Part shown: positions 49,833-63,400 of the stretch, in pieces
Position numbering within the stretch: the stretch's first letter is position 1
Layout: every line of letters starts with the position of its first letter
From: Colletes latitarsis
Taxonomy: Eukaryota > Arthropoda > Insecta > Hymenoptera > Colletidae
DNA length: 64,000 nucleotides
Direction: 5' to 3'
NCBI RefSeq assembly: GCF_051014445.1
Contig: NC_135137.1
Span: forward strand, 33,915,501-33,979,500
The notes under the pieces: generated by a model
What the model saw: the letters and a program-made list of their open reading frames with translations, nothing else
What the model was told of the DNA's origin: nothing
Databases searched by the model: none
Made by a program: the position numbers and the translations under genes

Positions 49833-49865
49833 ATATACCTAGAAATCAACAATAAATGTGGAAAT
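49833..49865 (-). other. Weak recursive-splice-like site
   Basis: On the minus strand, TTGTTGATTTCTAG is joined directly to GTATATTAG. The pyrimidine tract is moderate and the donor GTATAT is weaker than GTAAGT. It has the same strand and layout as the strong sites at 4966 and 53177, but alone it would not be convincing. Confidence 0.2.
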
Positions 49866-51392
49866 TAAAAATGTGAAAATTGGGTGTTAACTTTTGCTAG
49901 GAATTATTTCCAACCCATCATTATCTTCACAATCAATACTATATAGCTGTAGCTGCAATAAAAATATGGATGCAACGATTGTGCACCAGGCAACGCAGTC
50001 AGGATTTTTCGTATCGAAACGTTGGCGCATTCGACAATCTGCTGACCGTGGGCAAAACGTTATCACGCACTGTACTCGCTAAATATCGTTGGACGATTAT
50101 TCGATTTTACGGGCCGTAATATGTGTATTTACGAGGTCGAAGTAATAGCGTATTCGGAGAATAAGCGGTATTGTATCTACACGAGTGTCCGTGGCTTTTT
50201 ATTTACCGTAACACTTCGAACAGCGATTTAATTTCATTGTCGGCGATACCGTATAAAAGTTTAATACTCGAAATTCAATTTCTCCAATGCGGCTATTGTA
50301 TTATACCGCGAGCGTGAGAATATCGAATTGGCACGAAAATATCTTTTCAGATTCATGTAATCACGTTCCTTTAAACAGAACAGTTTCTGGGAAGATGCAG
50401 CAACATATTCCGCCTTCGTTGAATAAAATATTTGTGTTCGAGCTTTTCTACGATAATCGCGAGGAATTTATTCGTTCGAAAAGTCCAGGATCGTCGACGG
50501 AATTTGTCAGTAGGAATCGAATACGATGGATGGAACGATTTAAAGGATGATCGTCGAAATAAAATTCTCGCTCGTAATCCGTGCAGGCACGAGCAACATC
50601 TTTCTTCCACGATATATGCATACATGATAAAGGAATGCACGCTCACGAGAGGAGGACGTTATTCGCGATGATCTTCCGTGCCGTGGATCGTCGAACTATA
50701 AATCGCCTCACGAACTCCCACGATCGCCGATATATAACTACCCGTTGCTGCCTCTGTCCCCCTCTACCTTTCGATCGAATACATTTCCTGTTTACTGTTC
50801 CTCTATCTATCGGTGGCTTCTGCTGCAGCTCTTCGTAACCTTGAAGGTGCTTTAAGGGTCGCCATCTGACCACGGATCTGTATCTCGTTCATGATTTACG
50901 GTACTGAGCGTGGTAATTGAGCGCTCGGGCCTTTGACCGCTCGCCAACGATCGATGGATCCCTAATACATTGTTGCCGGTACGCGGCTACACCTGATCCG
51001 CTCGTCGAGTTTACAGAAACGATGTTTGTCAGAATGTTTCCCAGAGAAACGTTTGAATAAATAATATTTATGCGACGCGCGATGGGTCGATGATATGGGT
51101 TCGATCGTTCGCAGGAAATCAACGTCTAATATTTCTTTAACAGCAGAATTCGTCTATATTAGAATATTATACTACTAAATGTACGAAATAGGAATGGCAA
51201 AATAATTATCCTTCGAAGCATATACGAGCCCTTTAGAAATACTGATCAATCTAATAATTGGTCTATTTATCCTTTCAAATGCATTTCTTAATCTTGTTTC
51301 TATTTAATCTATTATTTCAGTGGTTTAATTTAACGGAGTTGGTACCTTTATTCGAATTTGGAAATTCGTTTGATATGCGTACTACCTGACTA
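49866..51392. other. Gene-free stretch
   Basis: No gene recognised; short frames on both strands only. Confidence 0.4.
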
Positions 51393-51584
51393 ATGCGTCT
51401 GTCTATTACTCACCATTTCTACTTAAGTGATAGTTCGTGAACGATAATAATTCTACTATATTATTTATTTTTTGTCGATTTTACAGTTTTCTAACCAGTG
51501 ACTAATAACAGATAGTATCACACAACCATTAATATTACAAATTCAAATGCAAGTAGAAATAACGAGTACTGGACAGACACCAGA
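51393..51584. mobile_element. ~190-bp inverted-repeat MITE, copy B
   Basis: The left end is gcgtctgtctattactcacc then atttctactt (51395-51424), and the right end is aagtagaaataacgagtact then ggacagacac (51551-51580). The two arms match at about 24 of 31 positions. The interior corresponds to copy A at 15037-15225. There is no coding capacity. Confidence 0.75.
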
Positions 51585-52255
51585 CAAATTCCGTACTTGG
51601 ACGAAAGTGTAAGAATAGCAGATAAAATAATTTCTACGTCTCATCCAGAGATTTACCATTTTCCCATTATTCTCAGGATTATTCATTTTATGAATAGAGT
51701 CGTTAATTAAACTTGCCAATTATTTATCCTGTAACTATTGTAACTACTAATGGAACGAACGAATGAAGCTACTATCCAGACACTGGAAAGGCAATATCGG
51801 ATAGTTTGTTACAAGGTTCGGGTACAGCAATCATCATCGAGGGTTCGTAACTACCGAAGAATCGCGATACATATTTAACGCTTTATCGATGCATCGTTAT
51901 CGCGATCGGATCTCACGGTTCAGATTGGCGTGCTCGTTTAATTTCGCGCACGACATCGCCACCGTGGAAGTCTTCCCGACACATCGGGGTCGTTCGTTCC
52001 GGTCGAGACGTACTCGATAAATAATTAGCACGCCGCCTTCGGGGGATAATATACCCTTCTAGCTCACGGCGAGGGAACGGTTAACAAGCGTAAAGGCGTC
52101 GCAGCCAGTATCTTCTCCTCGTGCCGGGCGCGGCCTTTTCCTTCCTTTTCGTTGGCAACTTCTTAGCCGCGTTCCTGGCGATTGAGTTAGATGCACCTCC
52201 GCCTTCAGCCGCCTAGTCGTTAGCCCATGGAAGCTTCCGAAGGGGCATCGGTGCG
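51585..52255. other. Gene-free stretch
   Basis: No gene or repeat recognised. AT-rich first, CpG-rich from about 51880. Confidence 0.4.
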
Positions 52256-52310
52256 TATACAGGGTGCTTCGTTATTAGCGGGCATAAATTTCGCGATTAA
52301 TTCACCACGG
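52256..52310 (+). mobile_element. Possible transposon end of the tacagggtg type
   Basis: tatacagggtgcttcgttat begins like the termini at 40517 and 42357 for nine bases and then differs (gcttcgttattagcgggca). This kind of TA-CAGGGTG terminus is shared by several families, so it may be the left end of a different element. No matching right end (caccctgta) was seen nearby. Confidence 0.35.
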
Positions 52311-53176
52311 CGGAATAATAAAGTTCGTATAAACGCGGGTTGCCCGTGACTTTGACTCGAAAATACAAGCTTTTGTCTACCGCCTTCGGACCAGTCTCGC
52401 TTCAAACTGATTGCTCAAAGTGCATAAGTAACAGTTACTTTTTTTTTTATTGTCGAAGGCGGAAAATTTGTAACATGAGAAAATTATGCAATTTGAATTA
52501 CAAGAAATTAATGCCGACTAATAAGAAAACATCCTCGATACGCAACTACAGTGCAAATAGGAGCGGAATAAATTCATAACCAGCGATGACGTTCAAATAA
52601 ATTATAACAATTTGTAGTTTACTCCCGATTAAATTTTACGTTAACTCATCGCCAGTCACGATCAAACAAGGAAGATGCACGAAATGCATTCGATGGCGAA
52701 AGGTTTCGTACAAATTGGAGCTTCGATTCCACTACGAGGTGTATCAAGTCGATCTACAGACTTTTTGCGAAACGTTTCTATCATTATCATGCAACGCGTG
52801 TCTAAGTTTGACAAATGTAATTCAGTTACATCGCGAAAATTTTTACTTTCCTCCAATCACAATTGATCGATAACCCGTAGGAGCTTTCTAATTTCACAGC
52901 TGTTCGCGGCCGTCCAATTTAATAAATTCGACACGGCGAGGGTTTCGCCGACAGCGAGAAATGCGCGCAATTTCGCACGGATATACACTGCCATTACCGA
53001 TACACATATATTTACTCATCGTTATGTGCAATCGTACCGGAGCAATTGGTACCGACAGTTCGACGCTGGGTTCATTCTTCGATCACCTTTGCACCGTACT
53101 TACGTACGTAACCTTTCTCCCAGTCGAAGTAGTCGCTCTTAAGAGTCTCCTGGTCTTTTCCCATACGCTCTGATGT
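52311..53176. other. Gene-free stretch
   Basis: Nothing recognised apart from a T-rich run at 52440-52448. Short frames on both strands are not credible genes. Confidence 0.4.
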
Positions 53177-53215
53177 ACTTACCTAAAACAGAAAAAGGAA
53201 AGAAAACGTCATTAA
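53177..53215 (-). other. Zero-nucleotide recursive splice site (candidate 2, strongest)
   Basis: On the minus strand there is a TTAAT branch-like motif, then a tract with 19 pyrimidines in the 20 bases before the AG, then TTTTAG joined directly to GTAAGTAC. The acceptor AG lies at plus-strand 53183-53184 and the donor GT at 53181-53182. There is no exon between them. It fits the ratchet-point consensus known from long Drosophila introns better than any other sequence in the window. Together with the site at 4966 it defines a minus-strand intron segment of about 48.2 kb. Confidence 0.72.
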
Positions 53216-56200
53216 CTGGCTCGGTGCATGCAAAACGAGAGGCGTTAAAGTTCGCGCTCGTCTTGATTTTCTCTCTACGTTTCTGCCTCGCATGGGAAAA
53301 TTATGGTTGCAACGATGTTGCCACCAATCGTACTCGTGATTGCACGGTTTAGCGCGAGCCAAACGGGGAATTCACGACATATTGGGAAAAATTGATTGGA
53401 CGATCGTAAGCGACACTTAAGTACCGTGATCGTAGATCCTTATAAAGAATATCCCGTTTCGCAAAAGTGTTATGTTAGACTACGCGGGGGCGTAAGTGTC
53501 AATTGCACCGGCATTTTGCCTGACCTTAAAGGAATATTCAAAGTACCTCGATACTCTCGTCGAATTAGGAACTCGCGATAAATTACGTTCCGCTATTACA
53601 ATCGAAAGGTGTCGCATGAATAGAAGGGACATTGAACTTATTTATTATAAGTTCGAGCTTCATATTCTTGATATTATATTTATTCTTATCCTCTACGAAG
53701 GTGCTCGTAGAATTTTCTCTTACGGTTAAAAAGAATACTATTCGATAATTTCAATAATATTGTATTTCAAGGTTTTTGTTAGATTGTCAGGGACTTGTCA
53801 AAGGTCGAAACGTTACGTAACAACTTTTAATAAGAGGAAAAGGTTGAAAGGTTAAAGCTCTCGTGTGTTCGGTCGCGTAATTGGTCAGGACTTTTCAATA
53901 AATTTGATCCCGAAGAGTTCGGGACGGCAATTCGAGCGTTTCTTTCTCGCGAATCGCAGGATGCAGTACCAATTAACCTCTTTGCACCTCAAGACGGCCG
54001 ATTTTCTTCGCAAGAGTCAGCAGGCTGAAGAGCCGGGGGCCGGACGCTTCCAATTTGTCGGCTGATCGGCCCGGCCACGGGGTTAAACACTCTGCCTCGG
54101 TGATCCAAGACGTGCGTTTACGCGCAGGGCGCGACTAACTAGCCATTACTTTTCGATTTGTGCGTCGCGTCGCTGAACAACGCGGTACGTTGAACTGGCC
54201 GGTTCTCGTTGCCTGTTTTAGGAAGTCGCCAGACGCGTATCGACTTCGTAACCAGAGAGATAGGCAAAATCTTTATTTAGGATCAACCCTCGTTAATCCC
54301 GCGATCTCAAAAGTTACGCGAGAGGTAACGGTGCATCCCTGTACGGTAATTAAAATTCTGCGAATTTGCAGAAGAAATTACGTAAATATTTTAATTGAGT
54401 ACGCGTCACGTTGGACCACAATTTTTCAGAACCTTATCTTCGAACCGACCGTCGGTAGAATTCCAACGAGGCATTTATTAGTATAACAACACGCCCGGGG
54501 AATTTCGGCGCTGACGTTAATTAGTGACGAGGGTAGAATCAAAGGAAAGAGTTCGACTCGATACGTCCGGTTCGATTTGCGGAATAAATCAGGAAAAAAA
54601 TGATTGCGTGATTCGCGGCGCCCCATTATACGCACACGCGTCATATTTGTTTTACTCGACGTTCGTCGAAGGAACGAGCAATCGCGAATAATCGGTGCGC
54701 TCGGATCAAGATCGAAGCGACTCGAGCATTTTTGCGATACTCGCTGGAGGAACGACGAGGACTCGCCAACCAAAGTTATTCCAAAGCGAATAACCGACCA
54801 AATATTTACCCCGGGACTCCGGCAACGGACCGTTTCGTTCGTCGGTCGTACGCGTTAAATCTTTTTCGCGGCGCGGAACTACCGCGATCTTCATCTCGCG
54901 TCATTTTATCAGTGTCCGAGGGCAGTGTGCGTTTCGCGCATAACTCTCTAACGCGGAGGGCTACTTTTCAACTTTTTACGCGTCACCGTGCCCGCTTACC
55001 GAGTCGCATGCGTTTCGCAACGTCGCGTTTCACGTCCTCGGGGTACCGCGGCTCCACGCACACCGATTTAATATACGCGAACGTGTGCGAGAGAGCCTCG
55101 AATGATGTATAGGGGGCTACGTGAGACCAAATGGACCCGGTCCAGAATTTTCGTTTTTCGCAATCCCTCGGCGATCCTCTCGTCGGCGACCACCTTGATG
55201 GAAGATACGTATCTCCTCTGGAATCGTTGCTTCACATTCCGTTTTCGGACGGAACTGCGACCGGGGATCTCTTCGAGTCACGCGGATGTAAATCGACTCT
55301 TTTCAACATTTTTCGCTCGCGCTCGATGGCGTTGATACTCTTCCGGTCGGCTACCCTCGAACGATACGTTCCAAAAATTTTAAAAGCAATTTTTGCAAGG
55401 TGGTTGGGAAATTGATCGATTGTAAGTATTCGTTGAACCGAATAAAAAATGCAGACTCAAAGGTAAAAGGTTTCTCGCGAAAGGTTGAAATAATAAACTG
55501 ATCATATTCCATTTGAAAATAAAATTTGAAATCTAGGTTCCGTTCGCGTACGTGTTTGCATATTTTGTTCGCGTGCGAAAAATATTCGACGCGGTCTGCT
55601 GCCGACAGCCGGTAATAAAATATACAGTTTGAAGACGGGCGGGGGGATGATTTTCACCTCAACGCTGCGAGCACGCTCGTACATCGCAGTTTCGAGCGGC
55701 TCTCGAAATAATAGTAGATACGAAACACACGGGGCCAACGGTTACGACGTGCGAGGGATCTCTTCTCGCGTATATATACGTGCACGAGGCGCAGATTTAT
55801 CGCGAGTGCAGCGCGGAGAACGAAATGGCAAAGAGAAGAAAGGGCGCCCGAACGGGGGAAAGGGGCTTCGAGGAGGAACGGGGGAGGCTAGAAGGGGCCC
55901 TTTTGTAATATGTTGATATTTAATGATCCCGGGCGAAATAGTTTACGATCGACGTATTTATTAAACGGCGCTGTTTAAGCCGCTAACGTTTGGCATCGAA
56001 CTAACAAGCGGCACTATCGCGAGTACACTCGCGGAGGAAAAGCAGGCGAACCACACTTTTAAAACGATTATTTATACGTGGCCATCATTAATTGCCTGTT
56101 GAAGGCTCGCATAATAAATCTGGAGCACGTTACGCGATAGGCAGACTTTGTTTTCTAAGCTACAGCGAACTGAAGGATCACATTGTACGATACAATATTT

Positions 56201-56644
56201 ACTGATGAGACAAAGTATTGAGCACCCTTGTGGGAACTCGTAGTATAGTCCCTGAAAGCTTGCCATTCAGTAAATGTATATTCTATATACTTCTCCTAAC
56301 TTCAGAAAGAAAAATAAAGAAACACGAAAATAAGCATCAAATAAAGTAGCGATTAACAACAATAATAGAGATCGATTTCAATGCATGGAGGTATCCGGAA
56401 TTCCTCTGTCGAAATCGATCAAACGCGACCAAGAACGTTTAATTCCTGGTGGCTTATAAATATTCATATTTCAGCGCGAATAGCGAACGCAATCTTTATA
56501 AGCCGTCGTGCCAGGAATTCCTCCTCGCGGAATTTTCGGGTCGGGCCTCAGCGGCGAAAGTACCCTGACGAAAGGGGGACGGGGGACAGGCGGAGGGGTT
56601 GGAAGTCGAGATGGTCGCGAATTTATTTAGTGGAGTGTACACCT
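53216..56644. other. Gene-free stretch
   Basis: About 3.4 kb without a supported gene. A possible decayed TTAA-type MITE runs from TTAACCTCTTTGCACC (53957) to CACGGGG then TTAA (54079-54087). Frames at 54426-55415 are overlapping shadows in a CpG-rich block. Confidence 0.4.
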
Positions 56645-56680
56645 TTAACCCTTTCGTTTGCAGCTGATATACGGCCGGGC
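56645..56680 (+). mobile_element. Isolated TTAA-type MITE end
   Basis: TTAA followed by CCCTTTCGTTTGCAGC resembles the left terminus of the piggyBac-like MITEs (CCCTTTGCACTCC at 11107). No matching right end was found within a few hundred bases. Confidence 0.35.
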
Positions 56681-56725
56681 GAAATAAAGAAGTCGTAAGG
56701 CCCTGGGCCAGTCCGGACCCCGATA

Positions 56726-57154
56726 CTGCCTCTCGCTGCTGCCCTCCCTCTCCTCCCCCTCTGGCCAACGTCCCGTTTCCACTCCCAGCGAAGCTGCTCC
56801 TTCTTTCACCTCCTCCTCACCTCGCTGGTCCGGCAGAGCTCCAGCCTTTGGCTCCATAGAGTTGCAGCTCCGAGATCAATTATTATTACCAGTCGTAAAT
56901 AAATATCAATATATTTCCTATGCCCCTGCCGCGGCGATCTGCGTCGCTCTCGGTCCGCTCTCTCGTCCGCTCTCGAGCACTAAAAATCCTTTCTCGCTAC
57001 GGCCGTTTGCGGTCTCTTTGTGACGCACGCCGCGGCAGACGTCCGAGCTTGTCCGGTTACAAGATGCTTGTACGCGAGCGTACGTTTCTCTTTGCTCTAT
57101 CCTCCTCGTATCCCTCCGCCCCTCGTGCTGCCTCTCATTTCGTCTCCTCCCCCG
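56726..57154 (+). repeat. Two pyrimidine-rich tracts
   Basis: The tracts at 56726-56830 and 57084-57154 are C- and T-rich on the plus strand (tgccctccctctcctccccc at the core of the first). A short AT-rich interval separates them. They are purine-rich in the presumed minus-strand transcript. The overlapping open frames are low-complexity Ser/Pro/Leu/Arg and not genes. Confidence 0.5.
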
Positions 57155-57388
57155 TTGGCCCCCGTCGCGGGTGGAAGAGGAAGACGGTCCCTCTCCGTGG
57201 CATTATAGCAGCAGAATTCTTTCGTCGGCGGAAGAGACCCACGCACTCAGCCTGGCTGGGTCTGCTAGGAGAGTCTAGTTGATACCAATCGGCGGAATGT
57301 CGTGAGAAAAGGAACGAGGGCCCAGGGGCTCGGGGGCCCCGGTGAATGGAGACGTTGGCGACTAGTTTATTAGAATGTTAGGAGCTCT

Positions 57389-57490
57389 GTACAGGGTGCA
57401 TCATAACATGTGAGAGCTACTGGTGGACCTTTAGGCACGGGAGGACGATGCAAACGGTTGCTTCTCAAATTAAAATAAATGGAAGCTTCA
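57389..57490 (+). mobile_element. Possible transposon end of the tacagggtg type
   Basis: tacagggtgcatcataacat starts with the same nine bases as the elements at 40517 and 42357 and then diverges; the sequence then runs through a purine-rich gggaggacgatgcaaacgg. It is possibly the left terminus of another TA-target element. No right terminus was seen. Confidence 0.35.
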
Positions 57491-60400
57491 ATAGGCATAG
57501 TTTAATTTTATATTTTTCACGTTTTCTATTATAGAACGATCTTTAATCAAAAGTATTTTAAGACTAATGAACATTTTTCTTAAAACATGACACTTACGAC
57601 TGCCTTAAGACTGACTAATGGAAATGGTAGGTACAAATCTAGACAAGCTTGGTATTTCGCAATAATACCGTAAGGAGACATCTGTTCAAAGCAGTGGAGG
57701 CAATCTTCTTCGCGAATTTATAGAGCGTCAAATGCAATCCCGGCTATTTCTACGACGGAAACTGGATCTTGTGTAATAACAGAAAATGGACGGCCGGAAC
57801 CTAACCTACATCCGAGGATGATTATGGTCACAGTCGAAAGAATTCACCGCTTTCTAAAACCGTATCGCGACATCGTGACGAATTAAAAGTGTTCCATCAG
57901 AAACGGTAAATATAACTTTTGTCGCACGTCAGTGCAGATATACTCGCATGAGTTCAAACGAGCCGAGTGACACGAAGCGTCGCGAAGGTATTCGATCGTA
58001 TCGAGCCGCGTCAGTATCGATATCGACACGCAACAAGAATAAACACGCTGCTCTCGAGCGCTCTTGTGTCGCTAATTATCCTTTCCATCCTTATTAACGA
58101 AATAAAGATTAATACAGAACGTAAAAATAACCTTACAGAAACCATCCACCGTGTTTTCTCGATCTGTTACCTACCAATCTTCGTTTCTTTCGCTCTTCGA
58201 GCAACTTTCTCAAAGAGAAACGCTTCCCAGAAGTTCGTCAATATCAGAGGTTCGAATTATTATGTACGGGGAATAAGTACTATCGCATTGCGTTGGTAAA
58301 AATGTCTCGAACATTACCGGTGATTATTTTATACGAGCATCAAGAGAGACATAATGTTTTAATACACTGATTATCGCAATCATTTCATTTCGTGAGAGAT
58401 TAAGTCTCACGCGTGTTTGTGACGACTACCAATCTGATTTCATAAAATGAATAATGTATACCCATACAGTTTCTAACAACTATACATGGACGTAGAGATC
58501 GGTTTGAAAATTGATCTGGTTTGTCAACTCTGATTTCTGGTCGCTGGAGAAGTAGGTCAGCGATTCGACAAATTTTTACAAATTGGTGGGATTTGAAAAC
58601 TCGTGTACTTGCAATGAATTGTAAAAAGAAACGTCCCTAAAATTTTGTTACAAAGAGTTTTGAAGGCTGCTACATCGGACACACTTGCTAAAAAGTGTTT
58701 CGAGGATAAGTTTAGTCTTCCGAACGGAAAGTAAATTTTCAGAATGGAATGCCAACATCGTCGAAGCATCTAATGCATCTAAGAGGAGGATTCGAGCGTT
58801 CCCGCGGCTAAACGCTTGATGGCCATATACGACGAGGGGCAACAAATGAGAAATAAACCAACAGTTCGTCCGGTTGGCAAGAAAACGATGTCGCTGACCC
58901 GGTTGCGAGCATGTACCGGTCAAGACCACCGGAGCCACAACAAAAGCGACGGAGAAAAGCGGCTCTAGGATTCAGTTGGTTTGTGCGTGTAGCAAACGTC
59001 CGCGGAAAGAAATGGCGTCGTGGCGCGGGAGGACGCGTGTGCACTCGTATGCGCTGTTGCACGCTCGCTTGCTCTCGTACGTACAGTTGACATTTAAATA
59101 CATTATCATAACAATGCACGCGGGTGCATGTTAAGTTAATATCATCATACCTTCTCGTTTCGCGAGCGGCGAGCGCGCAAAACGGTAGTCCGTACCACGT
59201 AGGAAAAAGCGAGACGGAAACGGAGAAACGAGGAGGAGAAAACTGTTCGTGGTGCACCTCGGAAGGGGAGCTCTTAACTTGAAAACGGACCTCTTCGTTC
59301 GCCTAGCAGCCGTGGCTCGTTTCATCTTTTTCTGCATACGGTACGCTTTGGCCGCGAATGTGTCTCGGATTTTTTCGTTTTCGCGCACGCACTGGCCTCG
59401 CATCTGCGACGCCTCGGGGACAGTGAGGATAATATATCTCGTGCCCCGGCCGACAATTTGTTGCCATCGAACGAAGTAATCGAACACGATCGCGCTGCCA
59501 AGCCGCGTCGCACGAACCTTCGCCGACCAGCCTACTCGCGGATCGGGGTGGTTTCGCTGCTCGCGTTCGAAGCTGATCGGTATTTTTCTAAAAGTCATTT
59601 TGCAAATGATCATTAATGGCTGGAACGGAAATAATATTAGCTTTGGGGCAAGCTTTCTTATCATACGGGGGGGCCAATATTTGCTACGATTATAAATTTT
59701 CTTCATTTTATAAAATATAAAACTAGCAGTAATTTATATTGAGTACTGAGATCTGATTTCTAAAATGATAGATGATAGGGAGTAAAAGATTCTCCAGGCA
59801 TATTATATTAGTATGTTTAGTAAGGGGTGAGTGACCTTACTTGCTACACGAGTAAGACGGACTTTGTACAAATATAGACTTTGAAATATGAAACAAGAAC
59901 AGCGATGCACAATGTTTTGGAAGACAAATGTCAGGGTGTGAGTTAGACAAATACTGTAATTACGACAGGAAGGAAACTCTAATATTCAAATATCTTCCAA
60001 CCTAATAATTTCTGTTACACTAGCAAAATCTTACTAAATAAATAATGAAATATAGCAAAATAAGGTACCAAAACCTCCAAATTCCAATCTCCCCGTTCAT
60101 CCGCGACTCATCACCTTGATCCTCCAAGCGGATATATTATGCAGTCGTAACTATCGCGAAAACCAGATACTTCGCGTTTAATAAACCCCAGAATAAATTT
60201 CTCCTGCTTCCCGGTATAAATTAGCCCGGACAACCGATCGCGATTTCATACCCTCAGCTTCCAATGGCGTTCCGCAAAGGGGTGGCTGACCTTCGATGAA
60301 TTCAACACCGATACGAGCTTCGCCGAGCAAACGTCCGCGCGTTCTTTCGTTTATAGCGTTGGCCTTTACCTCGGCACCTTTCTCAAAGAAATTCATACAA

Positions 60401-63400
60401 CGTACCCGTAAAAATATTACCCGCATACTCCTACGCCGTGATCTTGACCGACTCCGGCGCAGCGAGACGCGATTATCCCGCATACAGGAAACTGGTTCGT
60501 CGGTTCGACTCGTCGTGCTCGAATTGAGATGCCCCGATAATACGCCGCGGAGTCGTAAAACCAAGAACGCGGGTACGTTTCGTAATGCGACGGGACTCTG
60601 CGTTCAGCTGACTTGCGCGCGAAATGGGGGCGCATTAATGGGAACGAACCCCCTTCGTCGGTTATTACGTCGCGCCGCGATTACGCGGCTTAATTGGAGC
60701 ATTCGTCGCGCGGAGTCACGGCGATCGGGACATTTTACGGCTTTAATAAGAAATTCCAACGCCTTCTCTCGATCCATGCGATACAAAATCGTCTTCTGTT
60801 ACGTGAACTGCCAAGAAGAGGGTGGCGTACTTCGCACCCACCAAATAATAAACTGGAATCGTTTTGCACGACTTATCAAAATAAAAAGATTTTCAAAATA
60901 ATTATCAGATTGCGAAATCTGACCATTTCGATGGGGACAATATAGTCTATGAAATTAAATGTAAGGATTTCAAATCCTTTCCTCTGTTTAATAGGGAAGC
61001 ATCCATTAATAATTTAGAGCATAATAGAGCAATCCAGAATTGAAACTACTATATATTGTGTATCAACTTATTATGTGAAAGACACCGAATGGAAACGAGA
61101 AGAGCAGCGTCCATGTTCCTCGAGCTCGACACGAATTTCCGGAGCCGCGCGGACGCCAATAAACGCGTAAATTGTACCGCTCGTCGACCAAACGTGATTG
61201 GTTTCCTCCGTAACGCGTAAACAGTAATTTCGAAGTCAGCGTGCGTCGGTAACCGTTCGTCTCATTGTCGAACGAATGCTCGAGGATTAGCTCTTTGATC
61301 GCCACGCAGGTAGCCGATACGTCTACGGTATTCTCGTTAGATTCGCCGACGCGCGTGCACGGTGTTCATAGGGATGCGAGGAGGAACGCACGTTGGCGCC
61401 ATCGGGACATCGTCCCCGCCCTCCCTTTTCGCCTCTAGCGCGCTAAAGCATGCTGATTACTCGGAATAGATCCGCCAGCCAAGCTGTTGGCAAAATTGAC
61501 ACGATGTTCCGAGAGTTTATTGTTGGGCGGGGTGAACAAGTCGTTAGGGAGAACGTTTCACGAAAGCGCCTCCGAGCTTGCGACGACCTTTTACGAACTT
61601 GATCGCCTCGTGCCTGCGCCTAAATGCACTCAAGAGTGTTTCTTTCATTCAATTTTTTTCTATCACCAAAATTGGTCTCTCTAACCCAAACGATGTGTTT
61701 TTTTTAAATTTTTCAATCGAGTCCTTTCATTCGCCCTGTGAGATAGCGTTCCTCCGCCACCGTTGCGTTCCCACAGAAATTCTAATTCGTTTCGCGAACC
61801 ACGGCGTTGCAATTACCAGGCAACACCAATCCCGTGACACGCTATATTGAAATACAATCTGTTAGATTCGATCTATCGTGCGTGCAAGAGATAGACGCTG
61901 GACGCGTTGCGCAAGACGGAACGGCACGGTGCCAAAGTTCGCGGCTAGGAATCATCATTATCTCTCATCTAACGGCGGCACGTAATAAGGAATCCGCGGT
62001 TCCAATATCTATTACCGCGGCCGTAAATTTCGTGGAACACGACCGAGCGGGGAATCGTATTTCCAGCCGATCGCGCCTTCGTCTTCTCCCTCGGGGCTAA
62101 AGTCTTTTCTATTTCTTTTTTTTCCTTCGTTTTCTCTAAGAGATGTAATTTATACTTAATAACGGCCCTGTCGGTATTTCACTCGGTCGAATCGCGCTTT
62201 TCGCCGCAATCCGAGTCTCGTGGAAATCGATTACCGGGCGCGATTACAAATGTACCGTGATACCTTTTTATCTCGTTATTGGAAAACTGTCCACCGCTTT
62301 GTTTTATAGCGTGCGAACGCGAAACGGGTGCCGTAAACCGGGCGACGGAACGATTCCGTGCCATTGTTACGCGAATAACCGTCGCGCTTTATCGGATACC
62401 GCTTTTAATTAGTACTTAGACGCGGTTGGAGACGCATCGGGCCGTGCTATTGAGTTATGGTCGAGGTTCGTTGATTCGAAGATCTACGACGCGTGATTTC
62501 AGCAGTTGTCGCCAAATGGATGACGTTCCGGGTCGACGAGAAATACGGACGGTGTTCGGGGAAGAATTATATCTCGGAGGGGGCGGAACTTTCTTTGAAA
62601 CAGTCGTTGGCAAGCGAAACTATTTCCGTCGACTTGCAAACTTATTGACAAATTCTCGCCTCTGTAATATAATAACTACAACAATATAATTTCTTCTTTG
62701 GTACGTTCTGTATCGTTAACAAATTACTATGCAATTTAACCTATGTACAATATACACCCATCGTTCAATAAAAAAAATCGGATAACATAGTTGGCGCGTC
62801 TTCTACGTATCATCCACGTGGACTCTATATCCGTGCGCAGTATCAATAGAACACAGAGAAAACAAGCAAAGAAAAAAAAAAGAGAAACGAGAAAAGAAAC
62901 GCCCCGGGTAGCGTCGCCCATTACCAAAGACTCCAATGTTTCTAAACACCGAAACCGCGAACGTTCTCCGGCCTTCGGACGCGTTAAAATTTAAATTAAA
63001 CGCAGAAAGCATCGCGTACAGCCCCCGGAGGCGCGGTTCGTTGCTCCAAATAGTAGCGTGTCTGCGTCGCTTTTGAAATCCCGCTATTCCCCACGTACAA
63101 GTCTCGAGCGTGTCTCCGACGACCGAGGATCTGACCGAGAGGCGGTCCGCGCGCCAGTGCGAAAATACGCGCGGCGGATCCGCGTGGACTCTAATTTCGT
63201 CGGGCGCCGTAGACACCACGCGGTCCACGGATCTATTTCCTGCCCGGATCGTCGAGCCGTTACCTAGGAGCACGCGGATTTCTTGGCTCGCCGCGGCGTC
63301 GACGACCACCACGACCGCACCGTAGGCAGACCCGACCGTTGGCAGAAAGAGATCGACGGCAATAGACTAGCAAATCCAATGTGTCTGGCTTTCCCGACGA

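Noticed and set aside
61621..61640. taaatgcact resembles the start of miR-277
   Set aside because: Only ten bases agree and no hairpin partner is present.
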